From: Terriglobia bacterium
Lineage (GTDB): Bacteria > Acidobacteriota > Vicinamibacteria > Vicinamibacterales > CAVVIG01
Reading direction: 5' to 3'
DNA length: 64,000 nt
NCBI GenBank assembly: GCA_020073005.1
Contig: JAIQFX010000001.1
Coordinates: 1-64,000 of the forward strand
In this document: piece by piece, positions 8,742 to 15,669 of the stretch
How the letters are laid out: each line of letters starts with the position of its first letter
How positions within the stretch are numbered: position 1 is the first letter of the stretch
Made by a program: the position numbers and the translations under genes
Notes under the pieces: generated by a model
Database searches by the model: none
Told to the model about the DNA's origin: nothing
Seen by the model: the letters and a program-made list of their open reading frames with translations, nothing else

Positions 8742-8813
8742 TCGTTCGTCGTTAGTCGTTCGTCGTTAGTCGTTCGTCGTTAGTCACCAGTCACCAGCCA
8801 CCAGCCACCAACG
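8737..8813. repeat. 11-unit heptamer tandem array between eboB and eboF
   Basis: GTTAGTC and GTTCGTC alternate for seven units (8737-8785), then ACCAGTC, ACCAGCC twice, and ACCAACG (8786-8813). Every unit is exactly 7 bases. The eboB stop codon is in unit 1 and the first base of the eboF GTG start is the last base of unit 11, so the whole gap is made of this array. Confidence 0.9.
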
Positions 8814-10201
8814 TGCACCCCACAGCCGTCCTCAACGTCGTCGGTCTGACGCCGGCGCTGCTCGGCGACGACACGCCTCATCTGAATGCGCTCGCGCGCG
8901 ATGGTGCGTCAGCGCCGATCCGGGCCATCACGCCGGCCGTGACGTGCTCCGCACAGGCGACGTTTCTCACCGGCACCCTTCCCCGCGAGCACGGCATCGT
9001 CGGCAACGGCTGGTACTTCCGCGACCGTGCGCAGGTCGCGTTCTGGCAGCAGGCCAATCAGCTCGTCGGCGGCGAGAAGGTGTGGGACGCGGCGCGGCGC
9101 CGCGACTCCGCCTGCACGTGCGCGCAGATGTTCTGGTGGTTCAACATGTACAGCTCGGCCGACTGGTCGGTGACGCCGCGGCCGATCTATCCGGCCGACG
9201 GCCGGAAGATCCCCGACATCTACAGTCACCCGGCCGGACTGAAAGATCGTCTGACCGCCGAGATCGGCGCGTTTCCGTTTTTCAATTTCTGGGGACCGAC
9301 CGCCGACATTCGATCGAGCAAATGGATCGCCGAGGCGTCGCTGCGCGTCGACGAGTGGATGTCGCCGTCGCTCCTGCTCGTCTACCTGCCGCACCTCGAC
9401 TACACCCTGCAGCGGCTGGGGCCAGACGATGCGCGGATCCGCGCCGACGTGCGCGCGATTGATGAAGTATGCGGCAGACTCATCGCGACGCTGCGCGCGC
9501 GCGGACACCGCATCCTCGTGCTGTCGGAGTACGGACTCACGGCGGTGCGGCAACCGGTCCACATCAATCGCGTCCTGCGCGAGGCCGGCCTCCTGGCGGT
9601 GCGCGACGAACTGGGACTGGAGATGCTCGACGCGGGCGCGAGCGAAGCGTTCGCCGTCGCCGATCATCAGGTCGCGCACGTCTACGTCCGCAACGCGGAG
9701 CGGATCACCGCCGTCAGACTGCTGCTCGAACGGCTGCCCGGCGTCGAAGCTGTGCTCGATCGCCGCGAGCAGGCGGCGCCGGGCCTCGATCACGAGCGAT
9801 CGGGTGAGCTCGTCGCGATCGCCTCGGCGGACAGCTGGTTCACGTACTACTACTGGCTGGACGATCGCGTCGCGCCGGACTTCGCGCGGACCGTCGATAT
9901 CCATCGCAAGCCCGGCTACGATCCGGCGGAGCTCTTCGTCGATCCGGCGCTGATGGTTCCGCAGCTGACGATCGCGCTGACGCTCGCGAAGAAAGCGCTC
10001 GGCTTCCGCTATCTGATGAACGTGATCCCGCTCGACGCCACGCTCGTGCGCGGCTCGCACGGGCGCGTCACGGACCGGCTCGAGGATGGACCGCTGGTCA
10101 TTTCATCGGAGCGCGGCGCCGTGCGCGGTCCTGTCGAGTCCACGGCGATCCGCGATCTGATGCTGTCGCACCTGTTCGACGGCCAGCCCAGGTCCGCCTG
10201 A
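8813..10201 (+). CDS. eboF: alkaline-phosphatase-superfamily protein EboF
   Basis: The 462-residue protein starts at a GTG. It belongs to the nucleotide pyrophosphatase/phosphodiesterase branch of the alkaline phosphatase superfamily. Visible features are the nucleophile segment PAVTCSAQATFLTGTLP with EHGIVGNGWYFRD, a metal site in LPHLDYTLQRLGPD, and SEYG where most relatives have SDHG, plus late HQVAHVY. The first metal Asp usually seen near the N-terminus is not obvious (NVVGLTPALLG). This may be normal for the Ebo subfamily or signal altered chemistry. The C-terminus (PRSA) runs into a REP-like palindrome pair. Confidence 0.82.
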   Translation: MHPTAVLNVVGLTPALLGDDTPHLNALARDGASAPIRAITPAVTCSAQATFLTGTLPREHGIVGNGWYFRDRAQVAFWQQANQLVGGEKVWDAARRRDSACTCAQMFWWFNMYSSADWSVTPRPIYPADGRKIPDIYSHPAGLKDRLTAEIGAFPFFNFWGPTADIRSSKWIAEASLRVDEWMSPSLLLVYLPHLDYTLQRLGPDDARIRADVRAIDEVCGRLIATLRARGHRILVLSEYGLTAVRQPVHINRVLREAGLLAVRDELGLEMLDAGASEAFAVADHQVAHVYVRNAERITAVRLLLERLPGVEAVLDRREQAAPGLDHERSGELVAIASADSWFTYYYWLDDRVAPDFARTVDIHRKPGYDPAELFVDPALMVPQLTIALTLAKKALGFRYLMNVIPLDATLVRGSHGRVTDRLEDGPLVISSERGAVRGPVESTAIRDLMLSHLFDGQPRSA

Positions 10202-10241
10202 AGGCGGACACCACGTACGTGGAGTCCGGCTTCAGCCGGAC
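10192..10241. repeat. REP/BIME-like palindrome pair at the eboF/eboC junction
   Basis: Two 18-bp palindromes, GTCCGCCTGAAGGCGGAC (10192-10209) and GTCCGGCTTCAGCCGGAC (10224-10241), are joined tail to tail through CCACGTACGTGG (10211-10222). The eboF stop lies inside the first and the eboC stop (minus strand) directly follows the second. It probably ends transcription from both sides. Confidence 0.85.
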
Positions 10242-10949
10242 TCACGTTCCCGGGACGACTCGTTGCAGCAGCAGCGTCAGCACGAAACCCGCGGCCGCGA
10301 CAATCGACAACCCGCCGCCGCCGTTCGCCAGAATCACGCCCGCGTCGAGCAGCGAGATGCCGGCAATCAGAAGCGGGATCAGCCAGCCTGCGCGCGGTCC
10401 CGCTTTCTTCGCCACGAAGGTCAGCGCCACCACGTACACGGTGACCAGGATCGCCGCCGTCGCGAGCGGCGGAGCAAACGTCGCCGCGGCGGCGGCACCC
10501 GCCACGCAGTAGACCAACCCGCGGCATGCGCCCATGACGAGCGGGCCGAGCGGATCGCGCTTGTGGCGCCAGTTGTAATAAAGGATGGCCGCCGTCAGCG
10601 CCAGCGCCCAGAGTCCCGTCGCGGACGATTCCGTGAGCGCGAGCCAGAGATCACCCGCGGCGAGCAGGGCGAACCCGATGCCGAAGGCCTCGGCCCGCGA
10701 CACGTCGCCGGCGGGCAGCGGCCGATCGGGCCTGCGCGCGGCGTCGGACGCGTAGTCGAACGCGTCGTTCAGGAACATGCCGGCGGTGTACAGCACCGAC
10801 ACGGCGACCGAGACGGCGGCGACTTCACGCCACGCGACTGTGCCGTGCGCGGCGACTGTTCCCGCGAGGACGTTGCTCCACACCGTCGGGAGATTCGAGA
10901 TCCGCGACAGCAGCAGGTACGCGCGCCACTTCGGACGGCGCGCCGTCAC
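10242..10949 (-). CDS. eboC: UbiA-like prenyltransferase-related protein EboC
   Basis: The start GTG at 10949 overlaps the eboE stop (GTGA) and gives 235 residues. This UbiA-superfamily membrane protein begins AYLLLSRISNLPTVWSNVLAG. It has the first Asp-rich motif NDAFDYASD (NDxxDxxxD) and RPDRPLPAGDVS, followed by about six more hydrophobic segments. It is shorter than ordinary UbiA enzymes (about 290) and I see no clear second Asp-rich motif, as expected for the EboC subfamily. Its substrate is unknown. It is the last gene of the minus-strand ebo arm. Confidence 0.87.
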   Translation of the reverse strand: MTARRPKWRAYLLLSRISNLPTVWSNVLAGTVAAHGTVAWREVAAVSVAVSVLYTAGMFLNDAFDYASDAARRPDRPLPAGDVSRAEAFGIGFALLAAGDLWLALTESSATGLWALALTAAILYYNWRHKRDPLGPLVMGACRGLVYCVAGAAAAATFAPPLATAAILVTVYVVALTFVAKKAGPRAGWLIPLLIAGISLLDAGVILANGGGGLSIVAAAGFVLTLLLQRVVPGT

Positions 10950-12151
10950 GACTCGAGCGTGGTCCGCGCCCATGTCAGCTCGCGCGCAATCGCCGTGCAG
11001 ACGTCGCTCGTCCGGTGTTCGGGCGGCAGGACGTCCCACGTGTAGGTTTCCACTTCGAGGTAGGGACAGATGTCGTCGCGCTTGAGCAGATCGAGCAGCG
11101 ACGCGAGATAGGGCTGCGTCGTCTCGAACGTGTCGACGATGCGGAGGAAGATCGGCACGTGAAAGTGCACGCGCCACTCGCGCGCGCCTGGCGAGCGTGA
11201 CGTTGCTTCAAGGGCGTCGAGCGCCTCAGGCAGATCGGTGTACTTCGCGAACCCGCCGGCGTTGCGCTCGACGACCTGGTGCAGATACGTGTCCTCGGCG
11301 AACGGCGTGAGCGCGCTGGCGAGCGACGCGCTGTCGCGATCGGCCAGCCGCAGCGCGGAGCTGACCTGCACTTTGCAGACGCGCACGCCGGCCCGGCGCA
11401 GCGCGGCGATCGCGCCGGCCGGATCCTCGAACTCCACGGCCATGTGACACGCGTCGAGGCAGACGCCGACATGACGGCGCACCTCGTCCTCGGTCAGCGC
11501 GACGCCGACCTCGCGCGCGACACGCTGAATGCGGTCGCCGTCGAACAGCGATCGCTCGAAAAACGAAACGGCGTCGGCGACCGTTTCCAGCAGGCACGCG
11601 GGCTCCGGTTCGAGCGCGAGCGTGATCGTCGTGCCCGTGCGCCGGCGCAGCGACGCCAGGTGCGCCGCGTGACGCAGGATGTTCGACGCGATCGCGTCCT
11701 CGTCGCCGGCCGACCTGACGTCGCTCCGGAATGCGCCGGGCACGGTGCTCACGCTGCCGACGATGTCGTCGCGGCCCTTCAGCAGCGCGGCGAGCACACG
11801 CGCGAGCCGGTTGCTGTACTCGAGCCGCGCCGGATCGCGCCAGTCGGGCAGGTACACGCGCTCCTTCACGCGCTGGCCGTGGAACGCGCCGTACGGGAAT
11901 CCGTTGATCGTGGGCACGTAGTAGCCGCCCGCGGCCAGAAATTCCTGAAACGCCGCGAGCGTCGCGGGCGTTTCGAGCGCGACGGCGGCGGCGGCCGAGA
12001 GCCGCAGGCCGATCGCGAACGGGCCGTCGAAGTTCATCAGCGCGCGGACGCGCGGGAGCGACGTCCGCAGCACGTCGCTGACGTCCTGCCACGATTCGCC
12101 GGGATGGATGTTGGAGCAGTACGTGAGGTGAAACCGGCCCGCGACGATCAT
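10946..12151 (-). CDS. eboE: metabolite traffic protein EboE (sugar-phosphate isomerase-like TIM barrel)
   Basis: The start is ATG at 12151 (MIVAGRFHLTYCSNIHPGES), overlapping the eboD stop by ATGA; 401 residues. It is an AP-endonuclease-2/xylose-isomerase-like TIM barrel. Typical EboE features are CSNIHPGESW near the N-terminus, TINGFPYGAFHG, LALEPEPACLLET, CLDACHMAVEFED and the final LEVETYTWDVLP. His, Glu and Asp residues in these segments form the expected metal site. The reaction is not known. Confidence 0.88.
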   Translation of the reverse strand: MIVAGRFHLTYCSNIHPGESWQDVSDVLRTSLPRVRALMNFDGPFAIGLRLSAAAAVALETPATLAAFQEFLAAGGYYVPTINGFPYGAFHGQRVKERVYLPDWRDPARLEYSNRLARVLAALLKGRDDIVGSVSTVPGAFRSDVRSAGDEDAIASNILRHAAHLASLRRRTGTTITLALEPEPACLLETVADAVSFFERSLFDGDRIQRVAREVGVALTEDEVRRHVGVCLDACHMAVEFEDPAGAIAALRRAGVRVCKVQVSSALRLADRDSASLASALTPFAEDTYLHQVVERNAGGFAKYTDLPEALDALEATSRSPGAREWRVHFHVPIFLRIVDTFETTQPYLASLLDLLKRDDICPYLEVETYTWDVLPPEHRTSDVCTAIARELTWARTTLES

Positions 12152-13347
12152 CGACCGCGGGCGGCCACGTGGTGCGAGCCGGATCCGCGTCGAGCCGCGC
12201 GAGACGCGAGCTCGTCCATCGCCGCGCGCACGACCGACTCGTCCATCGCCGTCACTTCGAACCCGTTGCCGATGTCGCGCAGCATGGTGACGTGCAGCTC
12301 GCCGCCCAGATGCTCGCGGAACTCGCGCAGGCCCGTGAGGAGCGCGAGCCCGCCCGTCGTGTCGCGATCGGCCATCGCATCGTCCCACAGCTTGAAGCCG
12401 ATCGCCTCGAGCAGGCTGAGAATGCGCTCCGCGCACGCGCGGCTCAGGAAACCCATCCGGACCGAGTACACGAGATCGAGCGCCATGCCGATGGCGACGG
12501 CTTCTCCGTGACGCAGCCGGTGCGCCGTCAGCGATTCGAGCTTGTGCGCCGCCCAGTGGCCGAAGTCGAGCGGCCGCGCGCTGCCGAGCTCGAACGGATC
12601 GCCGTTGCCGCAGATGTGCGCGAGGTGCAGCTCGGCCGAGCGCCGGATGAGCGTCGCGAGGACGTCGCCATCGCCGTCGACGATGCGGCCGGCTTCCTGC
12701 TCGAGATACGCGAAGAACGCCGGGTCGCGCAGCAGCGACACCTTGACGGCCTCGACGACGCCGCCAATCACGTCGCGGTGCTCGAGCGATTCCAGGAACC
12801 GCACGTCGTTGATGACCGCGAACGGCGGGACGAACGTGCCGATGAAGTTCTTCTTGCCGAAGAGATTCACGCCGTTCTTGACGGCGATGCCCGAGTCGCC
12901 CTGCGACAGCACCGTCGTCGGGAGGCGGACGACGCGCACGCTGCGATGCGCGATGGCGCCCGCAAACGACGCCATGTCCAGCACCGCGCCGCCGCCGATG
13001 ACGACGAGAAACGACTGGCGGTCCAGTCCCACTTCGTTAATCCGCTGCAGGAGCGCGAAGGGATGCGTGAGGTCGTTCTTGACCGCTTCTCCGCCCGGCA
13101 CGAACACGATCGGCCCGGCGAACTCCAGCGAGGCGGGATACGCGCCGAAGTACGACTCGATTTCCGCCGGCAGCGTCGGATGCGCGGCGGCCACGTGCTG
13201 GTCGATGACGATCAGGACCCGGTGCCGGCGGTCGGGCTCGAGCCGGCGGATCGCGTCGACGAACACGCGGTTCTCCACTGCGAACGCGTCCCACGTGAAA
13301 TGCACGGGGAATTGAAAGGGCACCGAAAAAGTGTGAAGGGGCTCCAT
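12148..13347 (-). CDS. eboD: 3-dehydroquinate-synthase-like protein EboD
   Basis: The 399-residue protein is of the dehydroquinate synthase family: NAD-binding loop VVIGGGAVLDMASFAGA, VRLPTTVLSQGDSGIAVKNG, RPLDFGHWAAHKLE and HGEAVAIGMALD, with the metal-binding Glu/His residues in the expected positions. It is not likely to be the shikimate-pathway AroB because it sits in the ebo cluster and carries the divergent FTWDAFAVEN N-terminus seen in such relatives. It is the first gene of the minus-strand arm and feeds into eboE by a 4-base overlap. Confidence 0.85.
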   Translation of the reverse strand: MEPLHTFSVPFQFPVHFTWDAFAVENRVFVDAIRRLEPDRRHRVLIVIDQHVAAAHPTLPAEIESYFGAYPASLEFAGPIVFVPGGEAVKNDLTHPFALLQRINEVGLDRQSFLVVIGGGAVLDMASFAGAIAHRSVRVVRLPTTVLSQGDSGIAVKNGVNLFGKKNFIGTFVPPFAVINDVRFLESLEHRDVIGGVVEAVKVSLLRDPAFFAYLEQEAGRIVDGDGDVLATLIRRSAELHLAHICGNGDPFELGSARPLDFGHWAAHKLESLTAHRLRHGEAVAIGMALDLVYSVRMGFLSRACAERILSLLEAIGFKLWDDAMADRDTTGGLALLTGLREFREHLGGELHVTMLRDIGNGFEVTAMDESVVRAAMDELASRAARRGSGSHHVAARGR

Positions 13348-13385
13348 TCGGGCCGTTCACTATGTCACACCGAATGCGCGCTTTT

Positions 13386-14048
13386 CTAGTGGCCACGGGT
13401 CAGGAAACGACGGCCGTCGAGAGCCCAGCCACCGGCGAGTACCAGACGAATCGCCTCCGGATACAAACGGTGTTCTTCGACCAGGATACGGGCAGATAGC
13501 GTGTCGACGGTGTCGCCCTCGAGCACCGGGACGGTGGCCTGCAGCACGATCGGGCCGTCATCGAGCTGAGAGGTGACGAGGTGCACGGTGGCGCCCGTCA
13601 CGCGGACGCCGTGGTCCAGCGCCTGCCGCTGCGCGTCCAGCCCGCGGAACGACGGCAGCAGCGACGGATGGATGTTGAGGATGCGCTGCGGAAACGCGTC
13701 GAGCAGCGGCGCGCCGACCAGCCGCATGAACCCGGCGAGACAGACGAGCGTCACGCGGCGGGCGTTGAGCGCATCCACGATCGCGCGGTCGTACGCGTCG
13801 CGATCCGGAGAGTCCTTCGGGTTGATGAACAGCGCCTCGATGCCCGCGTCACGCGCGCGCGTCAGACCCTGCGCGCCCGCGCGATTCGAGATGACGACGG
13901 CGATCGTCGCGTCGAGCGTTCCGGCCGCGATGGCGTCGATGATCGATTGGAGATTCGATCCGCGCCCGGAAATGAGGACGGCGATGCGGGGACGGGAGTC
14001 GGTACGTACAGTACGATCCGACTCCCGTCCCCGCTGGTCGTTGGTCAT
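13386..14048 (-). CDS. purN: phosphoribosylglycinamide formyltransferase PurN with repeat-encoded N-terminus
   Basis: PurN transfers the formyl group of 10-formyl-THF to GAR, the third step of purine synthesis. The catalytic set is present: VLISGRGSNLQSII, NRAGAQGLTRA, LAGFMRL, the NIHPSLLPSFRG loop with Asn/His, and HLVTSQLDDGPI with the catalytic Asp. The 220-residue protein starts at ATG 14048. Residues 6-21 (RGRESDRTVRTDSRPR) are encoded entirely by a copy of the GGGGACGGGAGTCGG palindrome. PurN normally begins directly with the beta-strand IVVLIS; here no start codon lies between the repeat and RIAVLIS, so translation must pass through the repeat. The gene is cut off from purM by an antisense transposase gene. 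Confidence 0.92.
   Translation of the reverse strand: MTNDQRGRESDRTVRTDSRPRIAVLISGRGSNLQSIIDAIAAGTLDATIAVVISNRAGAQGLTRARDAGIEALFINPKDSPDRDAYDRAIVDALNARRVTLVCLAGFMRLVGAPLLDAFPQRILNIHPSLLPSFRGLDAQRQALDHGVRVTGATVHLVTSQLDDGPIVLQATVPVLEGDTVDTLSARILVEEHRLYPEAIRLVLAGGWALDGRRFLTRGH
13988..14032. repeat. family-1 palindrome in purN 5' end
   Basis: A 15-bp arm GGGGACGGGAGTCGG (13988-14002), a 15-base loop and the exact inverted arm (14018-14032) total 45 bp, a multiple of three. It is read in frame as purN residues 6-21 and lies about 60 bases from the RAYT start. Confidence 0.92.
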
Positions 14049-14090
14049 GGCACCTGCCTTGCGTCTCGGCCCACGCAGCCCAACCTAGTC

Positions 14091-14648
14091 ATGCCTCGAC
14101 GCGCGCGCCATTATTCGCCAAATGTCGTCTATCACGTTCTCAATCGAGGAGTTCGACGACTGACTCTCTTTGAAGACCCGTCCGAGTACGCAGAATTCGA
14201 ACAGACGATGTGGCAAGCATTGCAGCGCGTGCCGATTCGATTGTTGGCATATTGTGCCATGCCGAATCACTGGCACTTGATCGTCTGGCCGAAGGCAGTG
14301 AACGATCTCCCTCGCTTCATGCACTGGCTGACTTGTACGCATGCTCAACGCTGGCACGCACGTCGACGTACGAGCGGAACGGGTTATGTCTACCAAGGGC
14401 GATACAAAGCAATTCCAATTCAGTCCGAGGACGGGGTTCTTCGCGCATGCCGATACGTCGAGCGGAACGCCTTGAAGGCCGGACTCGTCGAGCACGCCGA
14501 GGATTGGCGCTGGTCGAGTCTGTGGAGACGCTGCAATTTCTGCGATGCGACAATGCTAGACGCCTGGCCAATCCCGATTCCTGAGGATTGGCTCAGCCAC
14601 GTCAACGCTCCCGCGGCTGGAGATCGACTCCCGTCCCCACGTACCTGA
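14091..14648 (+). CDS. REP-associated tyrosine transposase (RAYT, Y1/HUH family)
   Basis: The 185-residue protein starts MPRRARHYSPNVVYHVLNRG, the standard opening of the REP-associated transposase group. It has the HUH metal motif MPNHWHLIVWP (H60, H62) and YVYQGRYKAIPI. The segment RYVERNALKAGLV contains the probable catalytic Tyr (Y122), followed by WRWSSLW. Relatives nick single-stranded REP hairpins and are thought to spread REP sequences. It lies antisense between purM and purN, and its 3' end overlaps purM by 47 bases. Palindrome arms of one family flank it on both sides, the arrangement of known RAYT/REP units. The reading frame is complete and looks intact. Confidence 0.9.
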   Translation: MPRRARHYSPNVVYHVLNRGVRRLTLFEDPSEYAEFEQTMWQALQRVPIRLLAYCAMPNHWHLIVWPKAVNDLPRFMHWLTCTHAQRWHARRRTSGTGYVYQGRYKAIPIQSEDGVLRACRYVERNALKAGLVEHAEDWRWSSLWRRCNFCDATMLDAWPIPIPEDWLSHVNAPAAGDRLPSPRT

Positions 14649-15666
14649 CTCCCGTCCCCTCCACGACCCGGCCGAGACGCACGGCGGGTTCGCCAGCGGC
14701 GGCGAGGTCGGCCAGAAGACGATCGGCGTCGCGCGCGGCGCACGCCGCGATCATGCCGATGCCCATGTTGAACGCGCGAAACATCTCGTCGGTCGCGATC
14801 CCGCCCTTCTGCTGCAGCAGGCGGAACAGCGGCGGTACTTTCCACGCGCCACGATCGATTTCCGCCGCGCATCCGGCCGGAAAGATGCGCGGCAGATTTT
14901 CTGTGATGCCGCCGCCCGTGATGTGCGCGAGACCCTTGAGGACGCCGCGCGGGAGAAAGGGCCGCACGACCGGCAGATACGATCGATGCGTCGCCAGCAG
15001 CGCCTCGCCCAGCGTCGTGCCCAGCTCGGCGACCTTCATCTCGGGCGTCCACCCGGCGACGTCGAAGAACACGCGCCGCGCGAGCGAGTAGCCGTTGGTG
15101 TGCAGTCCGCTCGACGCCAACCCAATCAGCACATCGCCCGGAACGATCGCACGGCCGTCGATCAGTTTCGGCCGATCGACGACGCCAACGATGAAACCGG
15201 CGATGTCGTACTCGCCGTCGGCGTAGAAGCCGGGCATCTCCGCGGTCTCGCCGCCGATGAGCGCGCAGCCATTCTCACGGCACCCGCGCGCGACGCCCGT
15301 GACCACCTGCTCGGCCACGGCGGGCGACAGGCGGCCGGTCGCAAGATAGTCGAGAAAGAACAGCGGCTCGGCGCCCTGGACGAGGATGTCGTTGACGCAG
15401 TGATTGACGAGATCGGCGCCGACCGTGTCGTGGCGGCCCGTCATGAACGCGACCTTGAGCTTGGTGCCGACGCCGTCCGCGCTCGACACGAGCACGGGCT
15501 CCTGATAACGATCGCGATCGAGCTTGAAGAGGCCGCCGAACGAGCCGATCTCGGAGAGCACGCCGGGCGTGAACGTGCCGCGCGCGAGCGACTTGATGCG
15601 CCGGACGGTTTCGTTGCCGGCGTCGATGTCGACGCCCGACTGGCGGTAATCCATCGTCATGGACAT
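14602..15666 (-). CDS. purM: phosphoribosylformylglycinamidine cyclo-ligase PurM
   Basis: PurM closes the imidazole ring, turning FGAM plus ATP into AIR. The 354-residue protein has the family landmarks: SADGVGTKLKVAF, HCVNDILVQGAEPLFFLDY, CALIGGETAEMPGFY, LASSGLHTNGYSLAR and GLAHITGGGITENLPR. Its start is 4 bases from the purF stop. The C-terminus is unusual: residues about 336-348 (GTGVRYVGTGVD) are encoded by two direct copies of the family-1 repeat arm, and the last bases overlap the antisense transposase gene. Confidence 0.95.
   Translation of the reverse strand: MSMTMDYRQSGVDIDAGNETVRRIKSLARGTFTPGVLSEIGSFGGLFKLDRDRYQEPVLVSSADGVGTKLKVAFMTGRHDTVGADLVNHCVNDILVQGAEPLFFLDYLATGRLSPAVAEQVVTGVARGCRENGCALIGGETAEMPGFYADGEYDIAGFIVGVVDRPKLIDGRAIVPGDVLIGLASSGLHTNGYSLARRVFFDVAGWTPEMKVAELGTTLGEALLATHRSYLPVVRPFLPRGVLKGLAHITGGGITENLPRIFPAGCAAEIDRGAWKVPPLFRLLQQKGGIATDEMFRAFNMGIGMIAACAARDADRLLADLAAAGEPAVRLGRVVEGTGVRYVGTGVDLQPRER
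14625..14659. repeat. two direct family-1 arms in purM 3' end
   Basis: CGACTCCCGTCCCC (14625-14638) and TGACTCCCGTCCCC (14646-14659) are direct copies of the right arm of the palindrome family. They overlap both the end of purM and the end of the transposase gene. Confidence 0.85.
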
Positions 15667-15669
15667 CTC

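Noticed and set aside
12148-13347. Shikimate-pathway aroB
   Set aside because: The family match is real, but the gene overlaps eboE and sits in the ebo cluster, so EboD is the better call.
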